Positions 38,258 to 47,032 of a DNA stretch of 64,000 nt are shown here, piece by piece (within the stretch, counting starts at the first letter, position 1; each line of letters opens with the position of its first letter). The DNA comes from Sphingomonas sp. UNC305MFCol5.2 (GTDB taxonomy: Bacteria; Pseudomonadota; Alphaproteobacteria; Sphingomonadales; Sphingomonadaceae), in NCBI RefSeq assembly GCF_000712135.1, contig NZ_JOOE01000002.1, positions 62,001-126,000 of the forward strand, in the 5' to 3' direction. Both the position numbers and the translations under genes were made by a program. The notes under the pieces are model-generated. The model ran no database searches. It saw nothing but the letters and a program-made list of their open reading frames with translations, and was not told where the DNA came from.

Positions 38258-41200
38258 TCAGAAACGCACCCGCATGGTGAGTTCGTAGCGCCGATCGCTG
38301 ACGTTATGGTCGTACGGCTGGAACACGCCAGGCACGGGCTCCTGAAGGGTTTTCGAAACCGTATCGAGAATGTTGTTCGCATTGAACGAGACGGAAAGCT
38401 GTTCACTCAACTTGTAGTCGAAGCCCATATCCAGGTAACCGGCCGCCGCCATGTAGGCCGGAACCATGTTGTACACGGGACGGGAATGATCCGAGTCAAA
38501 GTTGGTCGGGCTGGTGTTGAGCGTGTAGGGATTGCCACCGCTCGTCGCGTACGACAGCGGATTGACATTGGTCGACAGCAACGCCTTGTCGCGCCAGTTG
38601 TACGCCAGGCGGAAATTGACCTTGCCACGGCTGTACAGCAACTGGACGTTGTAAGCCCATTTCGACAGTCCGGCGTAGGGGAGGTCAGGGTAGGTCTGCG
38701 GCACCGTGCCGTCCGGATTGAGCCCTCCGTTGGCCGTGGGCGGACTCAACACACTGTTGGCCTGCTGGGAAGGGTTGCTGCTGTCGATGTAGGTCAGGTT
38801 GGCTTCGATGCCCAACCCGCTGAGCACTCCCGGCAGGTGGTCGAAGAACTTGCGACCACCGATCTCAAATCCCTTGATATAGGCTCTCTCCGTCGCCGAC
38901 TTGTTCTGCAGATAGAGCCACGGAAGATCCAGGGATGTCGGCGTCCCAACCGTGCTCTGCCCATTGTCGTACGCCATCGCCGGAACGGGAAGATTCTGGG
39001 CGATGAACGAATAGAACAGCGGGTGATCCTTGATCTGCTTGGCGAACAGATCGACGTAGAAGAAGCTGGACGACGACGGATAATATTCGAACGTCAGGTC
39101 TTCGCTGGTGATCATGGTCGGCTTCAGATTTGCGCCCCCGCCGTTGGAGACAAAACCCGTGAGAATCGAAGGTGCCAGCGAATTGGTAGGGTTGGGAAGT
39201 GTTCTGGCGCTGATAGAACCGCCCGCGCGAATGTCATTGAGATTGGGCGGAGCAGACGACAGCGATGCCGCGCCGCGAATCTTGAATTTGTCGGATACGT
39301 CGAACTTGATGTTGAACGAGGGAAGAACGCGCGTGTACTCATAGCTACGGGTCTGCATCGAATAAGCTCTGGTAAACCCATAGAGCGTCGGGAACACCGG
39401 CGACGAACCCGGCACACCCTGCTGCGCGTTGAAATATGCCGTAGAGTCCGCTTCGCTCAGCGCAAGGTTCGAGCTGTCGGGTGTTTGCAGCAGGCCGTTC
39501 GCCCGCAGGGAATCGTGGAATACGCGAACGCCGATATTGCCCGAGAACGCCGGAATGAATCCGATACCATCATGCGCGAACGTGGCCTGAACATAGGCAG
39601 CATGGTTGACGATGCGGCTTTCGGTCTTGTTCAGGCCCTGATCGATATTCGCCGTCCAATACTGATCCGCGGTACCGTTGGGGATCTGACCGTTATACGT
39701 CTTGAGCAAATGGTACCAGTCATAGCTCTGCATGAGCGATTGGCTGGGGACGAAAAGCTGTGCCGGAACAGCCGTCTTTCCGCCGAAGAAATTCGAGAAG
39801 CTGGAAACTTGATAATCCGACTGACGGACGTTTGGATTATTGAGATATTGAATGTTCCCCGGTCCATAAGTCGGGTCACCAAGATGGGGCCCCCAGGGAT
39901 TCGACAGCCACGACTGACCCAGCGGCGCCCAATACGTCCCCACGAAATTGTCGTTTTCGGTGCGCTTGGCGGCACGGGCGCCAACAGTGATGTTGCGCAG
40001 GAATCCACCGTCGCTGACCCTGAACTCAACGTCGAGATGGCCGGCCAGCATCGTCCCTTTATTTTTGGGTTCATGATAGCCGAACTGGGCCAAGTACGCC
40101 TTGCCCTTATCGAGCATGCCGACGGTGGACAGGCCGGACACAACCGGCAGCGACCCCGTCAGGTCGACGTCCATCGAGCTGACCAGCGGGCTGGTCTGAT
40201 TGAGGCCGACATACATGCTCTGCCCGGTCGCGCGGGAACTGACATATTGCACACCGCCACGCACCGCCACCCGGTCGCCAGGGGTCCAGACGAACTTCTG
40301 CGAAATATCCAGCGTGGAATTCTTGCTGTGCGATGTCGACGACCCGCCGCTGGGGTTCAGCGTGGCGGCGGGGCCGCATTGCGCCAGAACGGGAGCGTTC
40401 GCCGACCAGTCCCACTGAATCGACGACGCGGGAGCGCCATAGCTGGCACCGCAATCGATCTGGTACTGGGGGGGCAACCAGGAGGTGTGGGTGGTCGTGT
40501 TCCCAAACTCCACCGAATTGCCGGTGGATCCGACCGTGAGGCTTCCCCTGCGGAATGCGCCATTGGCATCATAGTCAACCGGCTTGCCGACTACGGGCAT
40601 GACTGCAGCTGCCGCGGATGGGTTCGCCCCCACGGACCCGCTGTTCCCCTGGCTATCCTCGATATATTGGGAGAAGAACACGGTGTTGGTCAGCGTTAGG
40701 TTCGACGCCGGCGACCATTGAAGGGCCTGATAGGCGCCGTATCTGTCGCGCTTGCTTTGGTTAGTGCTCCAGTTGAACGAGCTGGGGACAAAGGCGAGAC
40801 CATCGGCACGCGTGGAGGTCGGCGCGTACTGGGCGAACATGGCACCAACCTGCAGATTGCTGCTCTGCTGGTGCAGACGGCTGAAGGCGAAATCCCACAA
40901 CACACCAATTTCGCCGATGCCGGTATCGAAGCGCGTGGAGAACAAGGCGGAGATGCGGGGCGAAGCCTTTTTCGCCTGGGTGCCATAGCTGCCACCCGCG
41001 GTAACGTTGAACTGCGTATCGCGGAAATCGAAGGGCAGATGCGTGCGAAGATCGATCGAGGACGTACCCCCTTCGATAATGTTGGGGCGCGCCGCCTTGT
41101 AAACATCGACCCCCGCCATCAACTCGGGCGTGACTTCGTTCCAGCTAATGGCGCTCGCGCCGTTGGCGCTGAACAGTTGCTGCCCGTTGAGCGTGCTCGA

Positions 41201-41572
41201 ATTGAAGGGAAGGCCGCGCACGGTAACGCCCGTGCCTTCGATCTGGAACGCGGTATTGCCGCCGTTTGCCGAAACGAAACGCGAGATCGACACGCCCGGC
41301 ACGCGCTGAAGAACTTCGGTGATCGAATTGTCGGGAAGCTTGCCTGCCTCGTCCGCGGTCACAGAGTCGACGATCGTGTCGGAGTTCTTCTTGATGGAAA
41401 TCGCATCCGCCAGCGCCTTTCGGCGAGCCGTCACGACGATTTCGTCCAGTTCCGGACCTTCCGGCGATACCTCCTGATTGGCATCTTGCGCATATACGGG
41501 GTGCGCGACACCCGCTCCCGCCAAGGCGATCGCGCAACCGCTGACACTGACCAGAAATCTCTTCGCAAGCAT
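38258..41572 (-). CDS. Large TonB-dependent receptor 2 (oligosaccharide type)
   Basis: At 1104 residues this is a long receptor of the Xanthomonas/Caulobacter carbohydrate class. It has a signal peptide (cleavage near PVYAQDANQ), a TonB box in LDEIVVTARRK, and a plug with EAGKLPDNSITEVLQRVPGVSISRF and VRGLPFNSSTLNGQQLF, and it ends in RYELTMRVRF with the usual C-terminal Phe. It would import xyloglucan-type oligosaccharides released by GH5. The ATG at 41572 follows GGGGAGAG; the frame extends 24 codons further without such a site. A palindrome lies 75 bases upstream, and a terminator-like hairpin follows the gene. Confidence 0.93.
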   Translation of the reverse strand: MLAKRFLVSVSGCAIALAGAGVAHPVYAQDANQEVSPEGPELDEIVVTARRKALADAISIKKNSDTIVDSVTADEAGKLPDNSITEVLQRVPGVSISRFVSANGGNTAFQIEGTGVTVRGLPFNSSTLNGQQLFSANGASAISWNEVTPELMAGVDVYKAARPNIIEGGTSSIDLRTHLPFDFRDTQFNVTAGGSYGTQAKKASPRISALFSTRFDTGIGEIGVLWDFAFSRLHQQSSNLQVGAMFAQYAPTSTRADGLAFVPSSFNWSTNQSKRDRYGAYQALQWSPASNLTLTNTVFFSQYIEDSQGNSGSVGANPSAAAAVMPVVGKPVDYDANGAFRRGSLTVGSTGNSVEFGNTTTHTSWLPPQYQIDCGASYGAPASSIQWDWSANAPVLAQCGPAATLNPSGGSSTSHSKNSTLDISQKFVWTPGDRVAVRGGVQYVSSRATGQSMYVGLNQTSPLVSSMDVDLTGSLPVVSGLSTVGMLDKGKAYLAQFGYHEPKNKGTMLAGHLDVEFRVSDGGFLRNITVGARAAKRTENDNFVGTYWAPLGQSWLSNPWGPHLGDPTYGPGNIQYLNNPNVRQSDYQVSSFSNFFGGKTAVPAQLFVPSQSLMQSYDWYHLLKTYNGQIPNGTADQYWTANIDQGLNKTESRIVNHAAYVQATFAHDGIGFIPAFSGNIGVRVFHDSLRANGLLQTPDSSNLALSEADSTAYFNAQQGVPGSSPVFPTLYGFTRAYSMQTRSYEYTRVLPSFNIKFDVSDKFKIRGAASLSSAPPNLNDIRAGGSISARTLPNPTNSLAPSILTGFVSNGGGANLKPTMITSEDLTFEYYPSSSSFFYVDLFAKQIKDHPLFYSFIAQNLPVPAMAYDNGQSTVGTPTSLDLPWLYLQNKSATERAYIKGFEIGGRKFFDHLPGVLSGLGIEANLTYIDSSNPSQQANSVLSPPTANGGLNPDGTVPQTYPDLPYAGLSKWAYNVQLLYSRGKVNFRLAYNWRDKALLSTNVNPLSYATSGGNPYTLNTSPTNFDSDHSRPVYNMVPAYMAAAGYLDMGFDYKLSEQLSVSFNANNILDTVSKTLQEPVPGVFQPYDHNVSDRRYELTMRVRF

Positions 41573-41644
41573 ATAAATCTCTCCCCATCGTTTTAATTCT
41601 CGGCGATAGGTCGTCCCAAAGGCTTCAGGCTCGACCCGGGGCAC

Positions 41645-41660
41645 CTGACATCGTTGTCAG
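41645..41660. promoter_or_regulatory. Palindrome CTGACA-TCGT-TGTCAG upstream of TonB receptor 2
   Basis: This dyad contains GACATCGTTGTC, one base different from the palindrome upstream of GH5, at almost the same distance from the start codon (75 versus 72 bases). The match suggests that one LacI-like repressor controls receptor and endoglucanase. Confidence 0.55.
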
Positions 41661-42496
41661 TCGCGGACGCCGAATTGCCGGCTTCACTGATGATTCATCG
41701 TGTTTCTGAGAGGCGGGGCCTCAGCATGCCCCTCTCCTCCTTCGCCCACCTATCTCGATGGGCCGATTTTACCCCCGACGCTTCGACCGACGGACAGATG
41801 CCGACGATACTCACATCCGATATTCGCTGAAGGACTTCGGTGGCGGAATCCGGGCAGCTTGCCCGCGCGCACCAACGTCCCGTTGGCGGCGATATAGCTG
41901 CTCGCGCATGCGAAATTCCGTCTGCAGCCTAGCGTCGTATTCCCGCTCATCCTCACCATTTCAGCAGCCTCCCCAGACTGATTCCTCGGAACCTCCGCAG
42001 GCGATTTGTAAGGCGCTAGCGCTTGTGCGCCCGGCGCGGCCTTTTTTCGTCCTGCAAAATGGCTTTTACCTGCAAAAATGTGAATTTCCTAGTGAGATTT
42101 ATCGCTACCTTCAAAAGACTGCGATTCTCGCGCGAGCTGTGGCTCGGCGGACACATGTCATTGTTGATGGAGACTCAAGCCGGCGCCGACCACGCGCACC
42201 CCCCTCGCCGGAAAAAAATGCCCGTTACCAACGACATGATGCCCATCCAGGCGACGCCTTCGGCCGCGATTACGCGGGGGCCTAAATTCCTATAAGGCAA
42301 AAACTATTTTCATATGTGGTCGCCGGAGGGCCCGCCGGCTGAATGAAGACCAACGCAACAAATCCGCTTCAATTCAATCGTAACGCCCGAACCTCCCCAG
42401 CGCTCGGACGTCGACTTGGGCTATTTCCTCCGCCGACATTTGCGGGCCGGGTGCCGACTCTCGTCGACGCCCGGCCCGCATGTCGCGACATTCGGA
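41661..42496. other. Long non-coding region between receptor 2 and PRC-barrel gene
   Basis: About 840 bases hold no recognisable gene. Open frames here lack family motifs and ribosome-binding sites. The middle part (about 42040-42130) is less GC-rich than its surroundings. A short self-complementary GCGCTAGCGC lies at 42013-42022. The region separates the glycan locus from a housekeeping-like block and may be an insertion boundary. Confidence 0.5.
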
Positions 42497-43360
42497 TCAG
42501 TCGGCCGACTGATCTTCCGCCATGTCCTTGATCTCCCCCTTCGACGCGGTGGAGACCAGCACGTCGCCGGAACCGCTGAAATTGCCGGCGGGGACAGTAG
42601 CAAGCCGTTTCCCGACTTCCATCCGCACCGCCTGAACGCGGCCCCGCGCGTCGGTCACGAGGTTCCGGACGGTGCCGATCGTCCGCCCCTTCAGATCGGT
42701 GACGTCCATGCCGGGCGCGACCGCGAAGCTGCCGAGCGCCTCGGCTGCGGAGGAGCCGCTCAGCGCGAGTGCGCCGTTGCCAGCCGTTCCGGCCGCCGAG
42801 CCGGCAGCCGCTCCGCCGCCGGCGGCCGAGCCCGTCGCGCTGCCGACGCTGCCTATTGCGTTCCGCGCACGATCGCGAGCGCCTCCCGCCAGCTCGCCAG
42901 CCGTGCCCGCCGCGCCGCGCACGGCGCTCGTGGTGCTTCCGGTCAAGCTCCGCGCGTCATCGGTGCCGATCAGGTCCGCGTTCGCACTGCCGCCGGCCGA
43001 GCCCGAGGCGGCGCCGCTGCCGGACGGGGCCAGCGCGCCAGCCGCGCCGTCGAGCGCGCTGCTCCCGTTCGCATCGCCGCCGCCGGCGGCAGTGACGCGG
43101 CCGCTGCGCCGATCCACGTTTGAACTGGCGCGGGCATTGCCGTCGGCATGCGTCGTCGAGCGGGTGGTGGCCGTCACCGGCTCGCGCACCCGATCGATCG
43201 TGCCCGAGGGCGCCGAGCCGAGGGTGCCGCCAAGGCCGCCGAGCGAGCCTCCGCCGCCGATCGTGCCGCCGAGGCCGCCGCTACCGCCGAGAAGCTGGGC
43301 GGACGCGGGTGCTGCGGAGAAAGCGAGGGCCGCGGCCGTCGCGAGAAAGAGCGTCTTCAT
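42497..43360 (-). CDS. Exported Gly/Ser/Ala-rich protein with C-terminal PRC-barrel
   Basis: The 287-residue protein has a signal peptide (cleavage after PASAQ), then a low-complexity region rich in Gly, Ser and Ala (about 22-195, starting LLGGSGGLGG), then a PRC-barrel-like domain (about 205-270, VTDLKGRTIGTVRNLVTDARGRVQ). PRC-barrels in exported proteins of alphaproteobacteria are common and mostly uncharacterised. The ATG at 43360 was chosen for the signal peptide; the frame runs further into the protease gene. It lies downstream of a subtilisin-like protease on the same strand. Confidence 0.75.
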   Translation of the reverse strand: MKTLFLATAAALAFSAAPASAQLLGGSGGLGGTIGGGGSLGGLGGTLGSAPSGTIDRVREPVTATTRSTTHADGNARASSNVDRRSGRVTAAGGGDANGSSALDGAAGALAPSGSGAASGSAGGSANADLIGTDDARSLTGSTTSAVRGAAGTAGELAGGARDRARNAIGSVGSATGSAAGGGAAAGSAAGTAGNGALALSGSSAAEALGSFAVAPGMDVTDLKGRTIGTVRNLVTDARGRVQAVRMEVGKRLATVPAGNFSGSGDVLVSTASKGEIKDMAEDQSAD

Positions 43361-43445
43361 CGGGCTTTCCTTTCGCATCAGGGCGCGCAGATCGCGCGCT
43401 CTCCCCGAGAACGGATGCCGGTGCCGGCTTAATCCCGCCGGCCGC

Positions 43446-44726
43446 TCATTTATTCGGCGTCCGGCAATCGCCGCAAACCAGGCCGCGACCGTAGAGCGAG
43501 TCGGCCCCGCTTTTGCCGAGATCGCGCGCCTCGCGATCGAGCGCGCGCAATCCACCGGCAATCGCCCCGCTGTCAGGCGCCGCGTAGAAGCGCGCGAGCC
43601 GCGCGGCGGCGAAGGGCACTGCGAACGAAGTACCCCGTACCGCCACGGTTCGCCCGGCGAGCCCCGAGGCCAGCATGTCCGCGCCGGGGGCTGCATAATC
43701 GAGATGACGCGCGCGGCCGGCTTCGATCAGCGCGCGGTTTCTCCCGTCCACACCTGTCACCGCGAGCGCTTCGGGATAGGAGGCAGGATAAGCGGGCGGC
43801 GCGGCCGGGCCGTCATTGCCGACTGCGGCGACGATCACCGTACCGCGCGCCCGCGCCGCCGCGACGACCCGCGCGAGCAGCGGATTGGCGGGTCCGACGA
43901 GGCTCACCGCGACCACCGGGATGCGTTGCTGCACCATCCAGCCGATCGCCCGCGCGATCGCAGTCGCGCTTCCACCCGCAGGATCGCGGCCATAGACGTC
44001 GGCGACAAGCAGCCGCGCTTGCGGTACCGCGCCGCGGATCGACGGTGCTCCCTGAATCAGCGAAGCGATCGCCGTCGCATGCGCATTCGGGCTGGGCCCG
44101 CCCGCCGCGAATGCCTGCTGCACCAGAGGGCCCGTGATCGCGCGCTGGTCCACGCCGCCATCGATAATGCCGATCGACAGCGCTCCGGTCGCCGCAAGAG
44201 GCGCCGCACCGCCCGGCCGCGCAGCCGGCATCACGCTGCCGCTCGCGAAGTGCAGCGGATCGGTGGAGACACCGCGCTCGCCGGCGATCGTGCGCATGCG
44301 CTTCAGCGCGTCGCGCAGCGACATGCCCGCCGGCACCCGGAAACGTGCATAGCCGATCTCCAGACCTTCGATTGTCTGGCGTTCGAGCAAGGCGAAGCCC
44401 GCGACGCCGGCACGGGCAAGCAGTGCCTCGTCGGGATCCTCGACCACGATCTCCCGCGCGCGCACCGGATTGCCGTCGCGATCCAGTTCGATCGCGTCGG
44501 GGTGTAATCGCGCGACGCCCTCCAGCCGATCAAGCCGATCGCGGGCGAGCCCCCGCGCGGCACGATCGATCTGCTGCACCAGCGGATCGCGCAGGACCGG
44601 AGCGCCGAGATCGCGCACAATGCCGCCGACAGGCCCGGGCAAGGACGGCACCGGCAAAAGTTGCGCATTCGCCCGAACCGGCGCGATGAGCAGCGCCGCG
44701 ACGAGCAACCAGGGAGGTCGGTTCAT
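43446..44726 (-). CDS. Exported S8 (subtilisin-like) serine protease
   Basis: The 426-residue protein has a signal peptide (LLVAALLIAPVRANAQ) followed by a propeptide-like region (about 25-170) and a peptidase S8 domain. The triad is visible: Asp in SIGIIDGGVD (about 185), His in PNAHATAIASL (about 215) and Ser in VRGTSFAVPFAAA (about 370), with the oxyanion Asn in VAAVGNDGPA. It ends CGDCRTPNK with two cysteines close to the end. The ATG at 44726 lies behind AAAGG. It is divergent from a sigma factor gene, so the protease may be under its control. Confidence 0.88.
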   Translation of the reverse strand: MNRPPWLLVAALLIAPVRANAQLLPVPSLPGPVGGIVRDLGAPVLRDPLVQQIDRAARGLARDRLDRLEGVARLHPDAIELDRDGNPVRAREIVVEDPDEALLARAGVAGFALLERQTIEGLEIGYARFRVPAGMSLRDALKRMRTIAGERGVSTDPLHFASGSVMPAARPGGAAPLAATGALSIGIIDGGVDQRAITGPLVQQAFAAGGPSPNAHATAIASLIQGAPSIRGAVPQARLLVADVYGRDPAGGSATAIARAIGWMVQQRIPVVAVSLVGPANPLLARVVAAARARGTVIVAAVGNDGPAAPPAYPASYPEALAVTGVDGRNRALIEAGRARHLDYAAPGADMLASGLAGRTVAVRGTSFAVPFAAARLARFYAAPDSGAIAGGLRALDREARDLGKSGADSLYGRGLVCGDCRTPNK

Positions 44727-44824
44727 CCTTTCGAGTCTAACGCGGGCAAAGATTTGTGTCATGCAGGGATGAAACGGGGGAGCCCGCTCGTTTCATCCGG
44801 CAATAGCGAGGAAATCCGCAGAAA

Positions 44825-45313
44825 GTGGCATTCGAGGACGAGATGGTGGCGCTCCTGCCGCGGTTGCGGCGGTTCGCGCATGCGCTCGCCCGATCGCCGG
44901 CCGATGCGGACGATTTGTGCCAGGCTGCGGTCGAGCGGGCGATCAACGCGCGCGCCTCGTGGCAGCCCGGAACGCGACTGGACAGCTGGATGTATCGCAT
45001 CATGCGCAATCTATGGATCGACACTGCCCGCGCGGCGAACCGTCGCGGCGAGACCTTCGTCGCTGCCGAGCAAGGCGAAACCATCGGCGATAGCGGCGAT
45101 AGCGCGATCGAGGCGAGCGTCGAGCTTGGCCAGGTGATGCGCGCTATGGCCACCTTGCCCGACGAGCAACGGGAAGCGATCGCGCTCGTCCTTGTCGAGG
45201 GCTTCGCGTACAAGGAAGCCGCCGAGATGCTCGAGATTCCGATGGGTACGTTGACCTCGCGCCTTGTGCGCGGACGCACGGCGCTGATGGCGCGGCTGGG
45301 GGAAGCGGCATGA
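44825..45313 (+). CDS. ECF-type RNA polymerase sigma factor
   Basis: The 162-residue protein has region 2 (LLPRLRRFAHALARSPADADDLCQAAVERA, about 10-75) and region 4 (about 105-155, LPDEQREAIALVLVEGFAYKEAAEML with recognition helix GTLTSRLVRGRT). It redirects RNA polymerase to a small set of promoters, usually after an envelope signal. The start is GTG at 44825. Its stop overlaps the next gene's ATG by four bases, as is usual for a sigma/anti-sigma pair. Confidence 0.92.
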   Translation: MAFEDEMVALLPRLRRFAHALARSPADADDLCQAAVERAINARASWQPGTRLDSWMYRIMRNLWIDTARAANRRGETFVAAEQGETIGDSGDSAIEASVELGQVMRAMATLPDEQREAIALVLVEGFAYKEAAEMLEIPMGTLTSRLVRGRTALMARLGEAA

Positions 45314-46029
45314 ATATCGATCCCGAAATGCTGATGGCCTATGTCGACGGCGAACTCGATCCGATCGCGGCGAAGCGAGTCGAGCGCGCCGCCGAGGCCG
45401 ACGCCGCGCTTGCCGAGGAGATCGCACGGCATCGCCGGATGCGCGCGCGACTGCGTTCGGCGTTCGATCCGATCACATCTGCGCGGCCATCCGATGCGCT
45501 CATCGCGATGCTGCGCGCGTCAGGGAAGGTCACCGACATTGCAGAGGTTCGCGCGAAGCGTAGTCGGGCCTTGCCACGCTGGTTGCCCGCGGGTGGCGCG
45601 GCGGCGGCGGCGCTCGCGCTGGGGCTCGTGATCGGACGCGGGCTGCCGCAGCCCGAAGGTCCCTTCGCGATGCACGACGAAGCGCTGGTCGCGCGTGGCG
45701 AGACCGCAAAGGCGCTCGACACCCAGCTCGCCTCCTCGCAGGCGGCGGGCGCCCCCGTCCGGATCGTGGTGACGTTTCGCCGTACAAACGGCGAATATTG
45801 CCGCGCCTTCGAAACGGGCGAGCAGGCCGCGATCGCCTGCCGGCACGAGGGCGGCTGGCAGGTCCAGTCGCTCCGTGGAACGAGCGGGAGCGCCGCTACC
45901 GAATATCGTCAGGCCGGCTCGGCGAGTGCGGCGCTGATGGCGGAAGCGCAGGACATGATGGTAGGCGCGCCGTTCGACGCCGCGGGCGAACAATCCGCGA
46001 TCGCCGCGCACTGGTCGCCGTCGCGGTGA
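45310..46029 (+). CDS. Membrane anti-sigma factor without zinc-finger cysteines
   Basis: The 239-residue protein starts with an anti-sigma-like helical domain (MLMAYVDGELDPIAAKRVERAA) but lacks the His-X3-Cys-X2-Cys zinc motif of many such proteins. One membrane helix follows (about 92-110, AGGAAAAALALGLVIGRG), then a C-terminal periplasmic domain (about 120-239) with two Cys (EYCRAFE and AIACRHEG), which could form a disulfide. It would hold the sigma factor at the membrane until a periplasmic signal arrives. It overlaps the sigma gene. Confidence 0.85.
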   Translation: MNIDPEMLMAYVDGELDPIAAKRVERAAEADAALAEEIARHRRMRARLRSAFDPITSARPSDALIAMLRASGKVTDIAEVRAKRSRALPRWLPAGGAAAAALALGLVIGRGLPQPEGPFAMHDEALVARGETAKALDTQLASSQAAGAPVRIVVTFRRTNGEYCRAFETGEQAAIACRHEGGWQVQSLRGTSGSAATEYRQAGSASAALMAEAQDMMVGAPFDAAGEQSAIAAHWSPSR

Positions 46030-46082
46030 AGCCGCGGGATTAAATCCGCAACGGCCCTCGTTCTCATACGCACGTATCGAGA

Positions 46083-46895
46083 ATGGAGAATGCCATGCAT
46101 GTGTTTCCGGTTGCCGTCGGCCTGTTGCTCCTCGCCCCTCCGGCGATGGCCCAGCAACGCGCCGAGCCCGTCTCCCGCCCAGGAAATGCCCGGGCGGAGC
46201 TGAGCGCCGGTGCCGAATACCAGACCGGGGACTATGGCACCGGGCAGCGGATAGAGAGCCGCTCGGCAATCGCCGGCGCGCGCGTGGTCAAGGGCCGCGT
46301 AATCCTGTCTGCCTCACTGCCCTACACCCAGGTCGATGCGCCCGGGAACGTGGTGACGGGCGGCGGCGGACTGTTCGGCCTCCCGATCATCGTCGATCCG
46401 ACTCGCCCCGCGACGCGTATGCGTCGACGGGGCGTGGGCGACCTGCGGCTGGGCGCTGCATGGGTGGCGCCCCTCAAGGCGGTCGACCTCGCTGCTTATG
46501 GTCAGGTGAAGCTGCCGACGGCCAAAACCGGACTGGGCACCGGAAAGGCAGATTATTCGGTGGGCGCCGAGGTCTCGAAACCGCTGGGCGGAGTGACTCC
46601 ATTCGCGAACGTCACCTACACGATGCCGGGGAGCCCGGACGGCTATCGCCTGCGCGATACCTTGGCAGGGCAAGCGGGGCTGAACGCGGCGCTTGGTTCG
46701 GGCGTCTCGGGGCAGATCGCCTATGGCTATGCGCAGAACCCGGGTGCGGCGATGTCCGACGAGCAACTGGTCTCGATGCGGCTCACCACGGGCATCTCGC
46801 CAAGGCTTTCGCTGTCGGTGCAAGGCGGCGCGGGCCTGTCGAAAAGCGCGCCCGATACCACGGCAGGCGTGCAGCTCGGCGTTCGCCTGTTCTGA
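46083..46895 (+). CDS. Outer-membrane beta-barrel-like exported protein
   Basis: The 270-residue protein has a signal peptide (HVFPVAVGLLLLAPPAMAQQ) and then alternating hydrophobic strands with Gly and aromatic residues, ending in VQLGVRLF, the C-terminal Phe used by the outer-membrane assembly machinery. It resembles small 'transporter'-type barrel proteins of sphingomonads, but I do not recognise a specific family. It lies 53 bases after the anti-sigma gene and is probably co-transcribed, perhaps a target of the sigma factor. A second in-frame ATG at 46095 may be the true start. Confidence 0.7.
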   Translation: MENAMHVFPVAVGLLLLAPPAMAQQRAEPVSRPGNARAELSAGAEYQTGDYGTGQRIESRSAIAGARVVKGRVILSASLPYTQVDAPGNVVTGGGGLFGLPIIVDPTRPATRMRRRGVGDLRLGAAWVAPLKAVDLAAYGQVKLPTAKTGLGTGKADYSVGAEVSKPLGGVTPFANVTYTMPGSPDGYRLRDTLAGQAGLNAALGSGVSGQIAYGYAQNPGAAMSDEQLVSMRLTTGISPRLSLSVQGGAGLSKSAPDTTAGVQLGVRLF

Positions 46896-46978
46896 AGGAA
46901 GTGCCCGCTGACCTGGAATGCCCTCAAGAAAAGGGAGACTGCTTTCGCTGTTGCAAATCAACTTTGGCCAGTAGAAAC

Positions 46979-46992
46979 TGGTAGCGCTAACA
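46979..46992 (+). promoter_or_regulatory. XylR-type operator upstream of GH95
   Basis: TGGTAGCGCTAACA lies 40 bases before the GH95 ATG, a normal place for a LacI-family operator. It is the clearest copy of the box in this window. The same 14 bases occur in reverse at 7628 and 56647. Confidence 0.65.
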
Positions 46993-47032
46993 GATCTGCG
47001 TTAAGGCGGGACGAAACAGAGGAGAGCTGCGG

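Noticed and set aside
38042..40699. Open frame of 885 codons on the plus strand opposite TonB receptor 2
   Set aside because: The minus strand holds a clear receptor with signal peptide, plug and C-terminal Phe. The plus frame is a shadow with biased composition.
42013..42022. GCGCTAGCGC palindrome in the long non-coding region
   Set aside because: It shares TAGCGC with the XylR box but lacks the flanking TGGT/AACA, and such GC palindromes are common by chance here.
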